Assembly (NCBI GenBank): GCA_963807865.1
Contig: CAWEDK010000023.1
Span: 124,001-188,000, forward strand
Source of the DNA: VAZQ01 sp963807865
GTDB taxonomy: Bacteria > Pseudomonadota > Alphaproteobacteria > Rhizobiales > Xanthobacteraceae
Length of the DNA: 64,000 bases
Reading direction: 5' to 3'
The first letter of the stretch is position 1; each line of letters begins with the position of its first letter. This document shows positions 1-8,429 of this stretch, in pieces. The notes under the pieces are model-generated. The model was not told where the DNA came from, searched no databases, and saw only the letters and a list, made by a program, of their open reading frames with translations. A program made the translations under genes and the position numbers.

Positions 1-1
1 G

Positions 2-1891
2 CTGGAAGCGATCGAAGTGGACATTGAGAAACTCCCGGCGGTGGCGGACCGGGATACGGCGCTGAGCAACGTGTCCGTGCTATTCGAGCCGACCGGCAGC
101 AACTGCGTGATCCGCTATGTCGCGACGTTCGGCGATGCCGATGCGGCCTTCGCCAAGGCGGAATACACCCGCCGCGAGAGCTTCCGCTGCCATCGCCTGA
201 CCGCTCTGCCGCTCGAAACCCGCGGCGCGATCGCCGAGTGGAACGCGGACAAGTCCCGGCTCACGGTCTACGGCGCCACCAAGGTGCTGTTCTTCAATCG
301 CCGCATCCTCGCGCCCATGCTGGGCACCGCCGAGGACGCCATCGACATGCTGGAGCCCGACGTCGGCGGCGGCTTCGGTGTGCGCGGCGAATTCTATCCC
401 GAGGACTTCCTCATTCCGTTCGCGGCGCGCCTGCTCGGCCGGCCAGTGAAATGGATCGAGGACCGGCGCGAACACCTGATGGCGACCAATCATTCGCGCG
501 AAATGGAGTGCGATGTCGAGATCGCCTGCCTGCGCGACGGCACGATCCTCGGGCTGCGCGGGCATATCTACGGCGACATGGGCGCCTATATCCGCACCAA
601 CGGCGGCGTGGTTCCGGCGAAGGCGGCGCAGTTCCTGCCGGGCCCGTACCGCATCCGCGACATCGCCATCACGGTCGACATGCTGGTGACCAACAAGACG
701 CCGGTCGGCACCATGCGGGCGCCGGGCCGCTTTGAGGCCAACTTCTTCCGCGAGCGGCTGTTCGACATGGTGGCGCACGATCTCGCGCTCGACCCGATGG
801 ACTTCCGCCGCAAGAACCTGATCAGCGAATCCGAGCTGCCGTTCTTCAGTGGCAAGCTCGTGCCGTATGAAGGCGAGACCGAGTTCGATACCGGCGACTA
901 CCACGCGACCTTCGAGCGCGCACTCGCCGAGATCGGCTGGGACGAGAAGAAGTCGCTGCGGGGCCAACTGATCGACGGCCGCTATCACGGTCTCGCGGCG
1001 GCGCCGTTCATCGAAAGCGGCGGCTCCGGCAAGGAGAACTGCCGCCTGGAAATCGAGCCCGACGGCACCGTCACCGTCTATGTCGGCTCGGCGGTGACCG
1101 GGCAGGGGCTCGAAACCACGCTCGCGCAGGTCGCCGCCGACACCCTGCGGTTGCCGTTCGACCGCATCAAGATATTGCACGGCTCGACCACCTATCTGCG
1201 TGAGGGCTTCGGGACGTTCGCGTCGCGTTCGATGGTGGTAGGCGGCTCGGCGGTCGCAGATGGCTGCAACAATCTCGTCGCCGCGGTCGAGACCGAGGCA
1301 CGCAAGCGCTTCGGCCTGCCCAATGTCGAGATCGTCGTGGCGGACGGCATGGTGCGCGCGGGTGAGAAGCGCGCACCTCTGGCAGAGTTCGCGGGCACAA
1401 AGGCGGAAGGTACGTTCTCGACCGCGATCCGCACCTACAGCTACGGCGCGCACGCCTGTCATGTCGCGGTCGACGCCCGCACCGGCGAGGTCGAGATCAT
1501 CGACTATGTCGCTATCGAGGATGTCGGCCGCGCCATCAACCCGCACATCGTGCACGGCCAGGCGATCGGTGCGCTGGCGCAAGGACTGGGCGGCGTGTTT
1601 CTCGACGAGATCATCTACGATGCCGACGGGCAGATCCTGAATACATCGCTCGCCGAATATCTGGTGCCGACCGCGTCCGATTTCCCGAACCTGCGCGCCG
1701 TCACGATGGAACTGCGGCGGTCGAAGACCAATCCGCTTGGCGCCAAGGGCGCGGGCGAGGGCGGCATGGTGGCGGTTGCCGCCACCGCGGCGAATGCGGT
1801 TTCGTCGGCGCTCGCGCCGCTCGGCGTCGAAGTTCGAGACTTGCCACTGTCGCCGGCGCGGCTTTGGCAAATGGTGCGTGCGAGCCGTTAG
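2..1891 (+). CDS. Xanthine dehydrogenase-family molybdopterin-binding subunit (5' truncated by window edge)
   Basis: This is the large molybdenum-cofactor subunit of a CoxL/XdhB-type hydroxylase. The frame is open to the left edge, so about 630 C-terminal residues of a usual ~770 are present and the N-terminal part lies outside the window. A glycine-rich GGGFGVRGEFYPED stretch binds the pterin, MRAPGR is a typical family motif, and the C-terminal AGEGG supplies the glutamate that activates water at molybdenum. The partner FAD and 2Fe-2S subunits are not visible. A Bug receptor follows 83 bases downstream and may deliver the substrate. The substrate cannot be read from the sequence. Confidence 0.9.
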   Translation: MEAIEVDIEKLPAVADRDTALSNVSVLFEPTGSNCVIRYVATFGDADAAFAKAEYTRRESFRCHRLTALPLETRGAIAEWNADKSRLTVYGATKVLFFNRRILAPMLGTAEDAIDMLEPDVGGGFGVRGEFYPEDFLIPFAARLLGRPVKWIEDRREHLMATNHSREMECDVEIACLRDGTILGLRGHIYGDMGAYIRTNGGVVPAKAAQFLPGPYRIRDIAITVDMLVTNKTPVGTMRAPGRFEANFFRERLFDMVAHDLALDPMDFRRKNLISESELPFFSGKLVPYEGETEFDTGDYHATFERALAEIGWDEKKSLRGQLIDGRYHGLAAAPFIESGGSGKENCRLEIEPDGTVTVYVGSAVTGQGLETTLAQVAADTLRLPFDRIKILHGSTTYLREGFGTFASRSMVVGGSAVADGCNNLVAAVETEARKRFGLPNVEIVVADGMVRAGEKRAPLAEFAGTKAEGTFSTAIRTYSYGAHACHVAVDARTGEVEIIDYVAIEDVGRAINPHIVHGQAIGALAQGLGGVFLDEIIYDADGQILNTSLAEYLVPTASDFPNLRAVTMELRRSKTNPLGAKGAGEGGMVAVAATAANAVSSALAPLGVEVRDLPLSPARLWQMVRASR

Positions 1892-1974
1892 GTCCCGGCT
1901 CGCCTTGAATCGCGGTGATTGCCGTGGTCCGCTCCTTGCATTGAACCGACGCGACCTGTTGACCGGAGAGATCA

Positions 1975-2942
1975 CATGAAGAAAACGAACGCCGTCCTTG
2001 TTGCACTCGCCGCGCTTCTGTTCCCGGCGGCTGCCGCCGCGCAGGATGGCTATCCGAACCGCGTGATCAAGCTGGTCGTGCCGTTCGCGCCGGGTGGCAA
2101 CACCGACGTGGTGGGGCGGGTGACCGCCGCCTACATGCAGAAGGTCCTCAACGTGTCGGTCGTGGTGGAGAACCGCGCCGGCGCAGGCGGCATCACCGGG
2201 GCCGACCTGGTCGCAAAGGCCGCGCCCGACGGCTACACGCTCTGCGTCTGCGGTGTCGGTTCGATCACGGTCGCGCCGGCAATCGAGAAGCTGCCCTACG
2301 ATCCGCTCAAGGACCTCGTGCCGGTCAGCCTGATCAACACCAATCCGCTGATCCTGATCGTCAATCCCAAGCTCGCGGCGAACTCCGCCGCCGAACTCGT
2401 CGCGCTCAGCAAGACGGAGCCCGCCGGCCTGAGCTACGGCACGTCGGGCGCCGGCGGCCTCATGCACTTCTCGGCCGAAATCTTCCGCGTCAAGAACGGC
2501 GCCAAGCTCACGACCGTTCCCTACCGGGGCGGCGCGCTTGCCACCGGCGCGGTGGTGACCGGCGAAGTTCATCTCGCGTTCGCCAACATGTCGGACGCGA
2601 TGGGCCAGCTGGCGGCCAACTCGGTCCGCGCGCTCGCCATCACCACCGCCAAGCGCAGCCCCCACACGCCGAACATTCCGACGCTGGTCGAACTCGGCTT
2701 GATGGACACCCCGATCGAGTTCCTGGAACGCGATGTTCGCTCCGGCCGGCACCCCGCAGCCGATCATCGACCGGCTCGCGCAGGTGATGGCGCAGATGGC
2801 CAAGGACCCCGAGGTCCAGAAGCGCATGGGGGATTTCGGCTCGATCGCGGTCGCCAACTCGCCGCAGGAGTTTGCCAAGATGCTGCGCGAGGAGACCGAC
2901 CAGTGGGCGAAGTCGCTCGCGGAGATCGGCCTCAAGAAGTGA
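1975..2942 (+). CDS. Bug/TctC-family tripartite tricarboxylate transporter substrate-binding protein, one frame break
   Basis: A periplasmic receptor of the Bug family, which binds carboxylates or aromatic acids. The start at 1975 begins a clear signal peptide (MKKTNAVLVALAALLFPAAA, cleavage near AAAQ). Family motifs follow: YPNRVIKLVVPFAPGG near the mature N terminus, ENRAGAGG, APDGYTL and LPYDP. The frame breaks near 2725: EF is followed by one extra C, after which WNAMFAPAGTPQPIIDRL continues in another frame to the stop at 2942. The protein is full length if that base is removed. It probably shares a transcript with the molybdenum hydroxylase upstream. No TctA/TctB membrane partners lie nearby. 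Confidence 0.82.
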
Positions 2943-3037
2943 GCGGCAGGATGCCCCAGCCGTAGGCAGACTCGCGCAAAGCAGCTATCCTCGAATCCCA
3001 TTGATTCGCCGTGCAACCCCGGACGAGGAGATGGCAC

Positions 3038-3685
3038 GTGACGGGCTCGATCATCACTGTGGCGACCATGAAGGGCGGCAGCGGCAAGAGCACCGTCGCA
3101 AGCTGCCTCGCGGTGTATTGGCAGCTCAGCGGCCGCCGTCCGACCATCATCGATGCCGATCCGCAGCGCTCCATTGCCCGTCTCGCGGCGCGCGAGAAGG
3201 CGCTTGGCGGCGTGCCGGTGATCGAGGACTCGACCGAGTGGGCATCGGTAACGGCGCATCGTCTGGCGGCCACGGGGCCGGTCATCATCGATACCCCGGG
3301 TTTTCGCTCCGAGACCACGCTCGCCTGCCTCGAGGCCACCGATTTCGTGCTGGTGCCGGTCAAGCCATCGCCGTTCGACGTCGACCGCATGCTCGATACG
3401 CTCAATATCCTGATCAATGGCGCGAGCAGCCGGCGGCCGCCCTTCCGTTGCTTGCTCACCCAGACCACGCGCGACTCCATTATCGCGAAGCAGATTCGCG
3501 AAGAACTGGCGGAGGCGGGGTTTCCAGTCCTCAAGAGCGAAATGACGAACCGGGTGGTCTATGCGGAGGCTGCGCTTTGGGGTGCGACGCCGAGCCTGAT
3601 CGACCGCTCGGGGCCTGCCGCGCGCGAGATCGCGGCGATCGCCGAGGAGGTCGATGGCCTGCTCGGGTTGAGGCAGGCAGCGTGA
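3038..3685 (+). CDS. ParA/MinD-family ATPase
   Basis: A small deviant-Walker ATPase of about 215 residues. KGGSGKST at residues ~10-17 is the ParA-type Walker A with its signature lysine. IIDADPQ and VIIDTPGF are the A' and B motifs. GTG at 3038 is preferred because GGACGAGGAG lies 8 bases upstream; the earlier in-frame candidate has no ribosome site. Such ATPases position chromosomes, plasmids, chemoreceptor clusters or other cargo. No ParB or parS is seen, so this is an orphan type. The stop is one base before the next ATG, so it is translationally linked to the DUF697 protein, which is the likely partner. Confidence 0.85.
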   Translation: MTGSIITVATMKGGSGKSTVASCLAVYWQLSGRRPTIIDADPQRSIARLAAREKALGGVPVIEDSTEWASVTAHRLAATGPVIIDTPGFRSETTLACLEATDFVLVPVKPSPFDVDRMLDTLNILINGASSRRPPFRCLLTQTTRDSIIAKQIREELAEAGFPVLKSEMTNRVVYAEAALWGATPSLIDRSGPAAREIAAIAEEVDGLLGLRQAA

Positions 3686-3686
3686 C

Positions 3687-4319
3687 ATGGCTGGAAAGAA
3701 ACTCCCGAGGGCCATCAGGATCACCGCCGACGAGATGCGCGGATCGGCCGCTCCGCCCGACCTGAAGCTCGTCTCGCCGCTGCCGGAAACGCCCCGCGAT
3801 CGCTCCGTGGCCGGAGCGGCGGCATCGCCGGAGACCGTCACGGCCGCGCCGCCGCGGCATGCGCCGATGATCGAGATCGCGCAGGCTGTGCCCGCAACCG
3901 CGGCGGCGACGCAAGGGCCAGATGCCGCGCGGATCAAGGGGTGGGCGCAGAAAATCGTTCACCGCCACGCGGCCTATTCGGTGCTCGGCGGGATCATTCC
4001 GCTGCCGGTCGTGAATGCCGCGAGCGTCGCCGCGGTCAATGTCCGGATGGTCAAGCTTCTGAGCGAGCTTTACGCCGTACCGTTCGATCAGGGCCGTGCC
4101 CGCGCGCTCGTCATCAGCCTGATGGGCGGCATCTTGCCGAGCGGCATCGGGACGGTGACGGCCTCGGCGCTGCTCTACGTCATCCCTGGCAGTACGTTCA
4201 TCGGTCTCGCGATGTCCTCGGTGACCGCCGCGGCCTGCACCCGCGGCATCGGCCGGGTGTTCATCGATCATTTCGCCAGCGGCGCGACGACGCTCGAAGT
4301 TCCGATCCGGGCGCGCTGA
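3687..4319 (+). CDS. DUF697 (YcjF-like) membrane-associated protein
   Basis: A 210-residue protein. Residues ~1-85 are Pro/Ala-rich and probably disordered. Residues ~90-205 are a hydrophobic DUF697 domain (GGIIPLPVVNAASVAAVNVRMVKL at its core region, then a VIPGS turn and a final DHFASGATTLEV). It resembles the protein at 7425-8072 closely in the second half (IPG...IGKVFAQHFASGGTLLDF there), so the two are paralogues. DUF697 usually occurs attached to or beside GTPases; here it is coupled to a ParA ATPase one base upstream. Function is unknown. A palindromic repeat lies 26 bases downstream. Confidence 0.75.
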   Translation: MAGKKLPRAIRITADEMRGSAAPPDLKLVSPLPETPRDRSVAGAAASPETVTAAPPRHAPMIEIAQAVPATAAATQGPDAARIKGWAQKIVHRHAAYSVLGGIIPLPVVNAASVAAVNVRMVKLLSELYAVPFDQGRARALVISLMGGILPSGIGTVTASALLYVIPGSTFIGLAMSSVTAAACTRGIGRVFIDHFASGATTLEVPIRAR

Positions 4320-4345
4320 GCGCGGCGCCGCGGACGTCGACGCCG

Positions 4346-4498
4346 CTAGTGTCCGGTTCCGACGCTTGTATCCCATGCAGCAGTACGTTTACAAGCGGCG
4401 GAAGACACTAGTAAATCTATGATTTTACGTGGCTTTGGATTTGACGTTCCTAGAGACTTGCCGCAATGCTGGTAGGAACGTCAAATCCGCCACACTAG
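4346..4498. repeat. CTAGTG double-hairpin element, copy 1 (inverted orientation)
   Basis: Two palindromes bounded by CTAG ends. On the minus strand it aligns with the copy at 18792-18957. Hairpin A pairs GGATTTGACGTTCCTA with its complement around a loop with GCGGCAAG. Hairpin B keeps TACAAGCGTCGGAACC, but the opposite arm is shortened, so this copy is partly decayed. The element lies between two convergent genes and ends two bases from the stop of the ABC gene. Confidence 0.85.
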
Positions 4499-4500
4499 CG

Positions 4501-6279
4501 TCAGGACGCGGCGGGCTGCGGCTTCAGGTCCGGCTGCGGCGGCTCGGGAATTGCCTCGCCGATCCGCCTATTCTCGCCTTCGGTGTGCAGGGCGAGGTGC
4601 CGGTGGTGGAACACCTTGAGCGTGGAGCGGTGGCCGATCGAAACGATCGTCGTGCTGGGCAACCGCTCATGCAGTAGCCGATAGACCCTGGCCTCCGCCG
4701 GCTCGTCGAGCGACGCGGAGGCTTCGTCCAGGAAGAGATAATCGGGCCGGTGTAGGATCGCGCGCGCAATGCCGAGGCGCTGCTGCTCGCCGAGTGACAA
4801 TATCCGGTTCCAGTGCGCCTCTTCCGTAAGCCGCAGCGACAGCGCCGGCAGTCCGACCGCCACCAGCACCTCGGCGATCTGCTCGCTCTTGAACTCTCCG
4901 CTCTCGGCCGGGTAGACCACCGCCTCTTCCAGCGAGGCCACCGGGAAGTACGGCCGCTGCGGCAGGATCATCAGCTTGGCGCCTTTCGGCACCACGATCT
5001 TGCCGTTCGCGAACGGCCACAGGCCGGCAATGGCGCGGAAGAACGTCGATTTGCCGCCGCCCGAGGGACCCGACACCAGCGCATGCTGGCCGGCTTCGAT
5101 CACGATGTTGTCGCTGGTGACGAGCGGCGCGCCCGACGGCAGCCGCACCGACAGACCCTCGATCGAGAGCCCGGTCTGGGTGTCGTGTGTCTCGATTTCG
5201 ACCCGCGGCAGGGTGGTGTTGGTCGCCCGCGCCACCGCGATCGAGCGCTCGAACCCGTCGAGCCGCGCGATCACCGCGCGCCATTCGGCGAAATCCTTGT
5301 AGATCGTGATGAAGAACGACAGCGAGTTTTGCACGCTGTTGAAGGCGGACGAGGTCTGCACCAGTCCGCCGAGCTGGATCACGCCCGAGAAGTATGCCGG
5401 GCTCACCACGATGATCGGAAAAACGATCGAGACCTGAGTGTAGCCGGTGGTGAAGAACGTCAGCCGCTTCTGCCGCGACATGATCTCGTGCCAGTTGTTC
5501 ACGACCTTGCTGAACCGGTCGTATAGCCGGTTGGATTCGGTCTTTTCGCCGCCCAGCATGGCGATCTGCTCGGAATTCTCCAGCACGCGCACGAGGTTGA
5601 ATCGGAAGTCGGCCTCGAAACGCTGGTGGTCGAAATTCAGCGGCACCAGTGGCCAGCCGATCCAGTGGGTGAACGCGGTGCCGGCGATGGCGTAGATCAG
5701 CGCCGCCCACACCAGGTAGCCCGGGATCGCCGTGATGTTGAAGCCGAACAGTTCGAACGGCGCCGCGTTCGACAGCGTCCAGAGGATGACGACGAACGAG
5801 GCGAGCGTCACGATTGCGCTCATGAGGCCGGCGCCGATGGTCAGCGTGCGCTCGATGAACATCCGAATGTCTTCGGAGATGCGCTGGTCCGGATTGTCGG
5901 CAGTGTTGCCGAGCAACTGCATGCGGTAGTGGGTCAAGTCGGTGAGCCAGTTGTTCAGGTATTCCCGCGTCATCCATCGCCGCCACCGGATCTGCAGCCA
6001 CTGGTTCAGATACAGCTTGTAGACCTGCAAGACGGTTGCGCAGGTCGCGAGGAAGCAGAAGTAGATCAACTGGTTGACGAAAACGTCCCAGTCGCGGCCC
6101 TGCAGCGCGTTATAAAAGCTGTTTTGCCAGTAGGTGAGCAGGACCGTAATGCCGACCAAACTCAACTCCACCGCGATCACTGCCGCCAACAGAATTCGTG
6201 CCGGCCAGCGGTCCTCGGAGTAGAAGTAAGGCGCGGCGAGCCGCCAGATGGTCGTAAACGACGAGATGATGCCGGTCAC
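4501..6279 (-). CDS. YddA/BacA-like ABC transporter, fused membrane and ATPase domains
   Basis: A 592-residue half-transporter of the ABC_membrane_2 (SbmA/BacA-like, COG4178) type; relatives include the rhizobial peptide importer BclA. The N-terminal two thirds hold about six membrane segments starting near residue 25. The ATPase carries GPSGGGKSTFF (Walker A), LSLGEQQRLGIARAI (signature with LSLGE instead of LSGGQ), LFLDEASASLD (Walker B) and the SIGHRS switch histidine. The start is GTG at 6279. It probably forms a homodimer importing peptides or similar compounds. It lies downstream of mbtH on the same strand, 490 bases away, so co-transcription is possible but unproven. Confidence 0.85.
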   Translation of the reverse strand: MTGIISSFTTIWRLAAPYFYSEDRWPARILLAAVIAVELSLVGITVLLTYWQNSFYNALQGRDWDVFVNQLIYFCFLATCATVLQVYKLYLNQWLQIRWRRWMTREYLNNWLTDLTHYRMQLLGNTADNPDQRISEDIRMFIERTLTIGAGLMSAIVTLASFVVILWTLSNAAPFELFGFNITAIPGYLVWAALIYAIAGTAFTHWIGWPLVPLNFDHQRFEADFRFNLVRVLENSEQIAMLGGEKTESNRLYDRFSKVVNNWHEIMSRQKRLTFFTTGYTQVSIVFPIIVVSPAYFSGVIQLGGLVQTSSAFNSVQNSLSFFITIYKDFAEWRAVIARLDGFERSIAVARATNTTLPRVEIETHDTQTGLSIEGLSVRLPSGAPLVTSDNIVIEAGQHALVSGPSGGGKSTFFRAIAGLWPFANGKIVVPKGAKLMILPQRPYFPVASLEEAVVYPAESGEFKSEQIAEVLVAVGLPALSLRLTEEAHWNRILSLGEQQRLGIARAILHRPDYLFLDEASASLDEPAEARVYRLLHERLPSTTIVSIGHRSTLKVFHHRHLALHTEGENRRIGEAIPEPPQPDLKPQPAAS

Positions 6280-6769
6280 AGTGCTCTCCGACAGGTTGGC
6301 CGCGGCTGGCCGCGCGAGGCGTTGCCAGCCTCCAATGGGATGGGATTCGCTGGACGTGTTGTCCGGTTTGGCTCGGTCTCTCGCGGGCGGTCATGTCCCG
6401 GTGGCGATGTCGGTTCGACAATAGCGCGGTGACACTTCGCGGTGCGGCGGCGCTCGCTCGAGCCGCGCGCAAACGCAGCGGCTCTTTCCGGGCGCTGCCC
6501 CGTTGCAGGATCAGGGCAGATCGCGCGGCGCCAAGGGCTCGATCGTAGGCTCAATGCCAGAATGCGCTCCGTTCTCGGGCCGCGATGTCGTGAGCACGTT
6601 TCCGCGGCCGTCCGGCGCGCGCGCCGGCCGCCGGGGGATTGCTCCGCTGTCGTCGCGGGCCGATCATGCTGCCCTCCAGCGCGCGCACCCACCGCCTCAC
6701 GACGACATTGCGCTACGTTCCCCCAAGTCGCGTTCCAATTCGCCGCGTTTCGGTTCGCCGCGGTCCAAT
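6280..6769. other. 490-base stretch without a recognisable gene
   Basis: No frame here shows a recognisable protein or plausible ribosome site. The segment next to mbtH (about 6720-6775) contains a diverged internal repeat of TTCCAATTCGCCGCG / TTCGCCGCGGTCCAATTC. It may be leader or 3' region of an mbtH-ABC transcript. Confidence 0.4.
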
Positions 6770-7062
6770 TCAGTGCCGAGTCGTTGAGCGGACGATATCG
6801 CCGCCTTCGGGCTTGGTCGCTTCGCCGGCCGTCTCCGTCCCGTCCTGCCGGGCTTGCTCCTGCATGCTGCGGATCAGGCTGCTGGGCCGCATGTCGGTCC
6901 AATTGCGGTTGATGAACTCCAGGCAGGCAGCGCGGTTGTCGGCTTTATGGACGATCGTCCAGCCGTTCGGCACGTCGATGAAGGTCGGCCAGAGCGAGTG
7001 CTGCCCTTCGTCGTTGACCAGCACATGATAGACGCCATTTTCATCTTCGAACGGATTGGTCA
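6770..7062 (-). CDS. MbtH-family protein
   Basis: Residues ~3-62 match the MbtH family, small proteins that bind and activate NRPS adenylation domains. Visible hallmarks are NPFEDENG at the start, VLVNDEGQHSLWP, PNGWTIVH and NWTDMRPSSL, including the three conserved tryptophans. The start is GTG at 7062 because AAGGAG lies 6 bases upstream; longer versions of the frame have no support. A ~35-residue charged tail makes it longer (97 aa) than the usual ~70. No NRPS gene is in the window. It is divergent from the DUF697-exporter-SPFH operon. Confidence 0.9.
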
Positions 7063-7424
7063 CGTCGTTCTCCTTGGACGTCCGGCGCGGCCGTCGACCA
7101 GTCGAAATCGGTCGCGCGCGCTGGATCGTCAGCATTGCACCTCGGGTCGCTGCCATGATCGTTAATGCCGATCTGTTTTCATCATAATGGCAACACGATT
7201 TCTGCAGCAGCGTTCAATCAAATATTCCTATTAATAGCCAAGTTTCGCAAGTAGGACGCCGGGAAATACTGTATAGCCACCCTTGGCACCGGCAGCGGGC
7301 GGTGTTAGATTTTTGCATTCGCACGCCGTCGCGGCAGCGCATGCCGGAAGCGTATTCTCAGCGCCGAATCCCTCGATCTTTGCTGCGGATTACGGGCGGC
7401 CCGACGACACGAAAGGACTGGTAG
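7063..7424. promoter_or_regulatory. Divergent control region between mbtH and the exporter operon
   Basis: A 362-base gap between divergently oriented genes. Its middle (about 7160-7265) is distinctly AT-richer than the surroundings (TCATAATGGCAAC, CAATCAAATATTCCTATT), consistent with promoters in both directions. I could not assign a confident -35/-10 pair or a Fur-like box by eye. Confidence 0.4.
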
Positions 7425-8072
7425 ATGGCACAGGAAGCGACCGGGTCGGCGGCCACCGAGAGCAAGCAAGTCACCGACGCAGCGGTCGCGACGACGGCCG
7501 AGATGACGCCCGCCGAGCGCAGCGTGGCCGCGGAGAAACTGATCGACCACTACACCCTGTGGTCGGGCGCCGCGGGCCTCGTGCCGATCCCGCTCGCCGA
7601 CATCGTGGCGGTGGGCGGCGTTCAGGTTCAGATGCTCCGCAAGCTGTCGGAACTTTACGGTGTGTCGTTCTCCGACAACATGGGCAAGTCGGTGATTGCG
7701 AGCCTGGTCGGGTCGCTGCTCCCGGCGAGTGCCGCCACCACCACCGCGATGGGTATCACCAGCGCGCTGAAACTCATCCCTGGCGTCGGAACAATTATCG
7801 CGGCGGTGACGATGCCGGCCTATTCGGCGGGCGCCACCTACCTGATCGGAAAGGTCTTCGCGCAGCACTTCGCGTCGGGCGGAACGCTGCTCGACTTCAA
7901 TCCGCCGGACTATCGCGAGTTCATCAAGGTGCAGAAAGAGAAGCTGAGTGCGCAGAAGGACAAGCTGACCGCCCGGTATCGCGCCGGGCAGCCGGCGGCC
8001 GAACCGGTCGCACCCACGGCACCCACCGCGCCCTCGACGTCAGGCAAGGGAACAGCGCCGATCAACTCCTGA
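7425..8072 (+). CDS. DUF697 (YcjF-like) protein, first gene of exporter operon
   Basis: A 215-residue protein with an AAGGA-type ribosome site ahead of ATG 7425. Residues ~25-150 form the DUF697 domain: two hydrophobic helical hairpins (GAAGLVPIPLADIVAVGG; LIPGVGTIIAAVTMPAYSAG) followed by KVFAQHFASGGTLLDF. Residues ~155-190 are Lys/Glu-rich and probably coiled, and the tail is Pro/Ala/Thr-rich. It is a paralogue of the DUF697 protein at 3687-4319 but lacks that protein's long N-terminal extension. It heads a same-strand run with a small membrane protein, an ABC exporter and an SPFH protein, which suggests a scaffold role at the membrane. The exact function is unknown. Confidence 0.8.
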   Translation: MAQEATGSAATESKQVTDAAVATTAEMTPAERSVAAEKLIDHYTLWSGAAGLVPIPLADIVAVGGVQVQMLRKLSELYGVSFSDNMGKSVIASLVGSLLPASAATTTAMGITSALKLIPGVGTIIAAVTMPAYSAGATYLIGKVFAQHFASGGTLLDFNPPDYREFIKVQKEKLSAQKDKLTARYRAGQPAAEPVAPTAPTAPSTSGKGTAPINS

Positions 8073-8155
8073 CGGTCTTGACCCAGGCTCTGACCCCTTG
8101 TCCAAGCGGCGGTCCAGCCAAGGCGTTGCAGTAATGGAGAGGGAGACTTGGCATT

Positions 8156-8347
8156 ATGGGCGAGGCCGTTATCATCGTCGCATATATTGTGTTCTGCCTG
8201 CTGGTCGGCGTCTGCGGCAGTCAGCGCCGCATGGGTTTTTTCGGTACCTTCATCGTTTCGATCTTCGTGACTCCTGTCATCATGCTGTTAGTTTTGGTCT
8301 TTACCGCACCGCGCGAGGAGCAGCGGCGTCGCGCGCAAGGCAACTGA
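8156..8347 (+). CDS. Small two-helix membrane protein (63 aa)
   Basis: ATG 8156 has GGGAG 10 bases upstream. The protein is almost entirely two hydrophobic segments, residues ~4-20 (AVIIVAYIVFCLLVGVCG) and ~27-49, joined by a short basic turn (SQRRMG) and ending in a charged tail. The basic turn predicts both ends outside or in the lipid headgroup layer. I do not recognise a family. Its place between the DUF697 gene and the ABC exporter suggests an accessory subunit. Confidence 0.65.
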   Translation: MGEAVIIVAYIVFCLLVGVCGSQRRMGFFGTFIVSIFVTPVIMLLVLVFTAPREEQRRRAQGN

Positions 8348-8429
8348 GCGCCGTCGCCGCGGACGCGCTCGTTCCCGTCAGCCATCGGGTTTCACGCCTC
8401 CGGCGGCGTAACCGGAACACGTTCCGCTA

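Noticed and set aside
80..3937. A 1285-residue open frame on the minus strand
   Set aside because: It is antisense to clear genes (molybdenum hydroxylase, Bug, ParA), rich in Arg/His/Ala as expected of a shadow frame in high-GC DNA, and matches no protein pattern.
4429..4677. Short proteins starting MALDLTFL or MGYKRRN in the CTAGTG elements (also near 18637-18990 and 63780)
   Set aside because: They are translations of the hairpin arms; they have no ribosome sites and their similarity reflects the DNA repeat.
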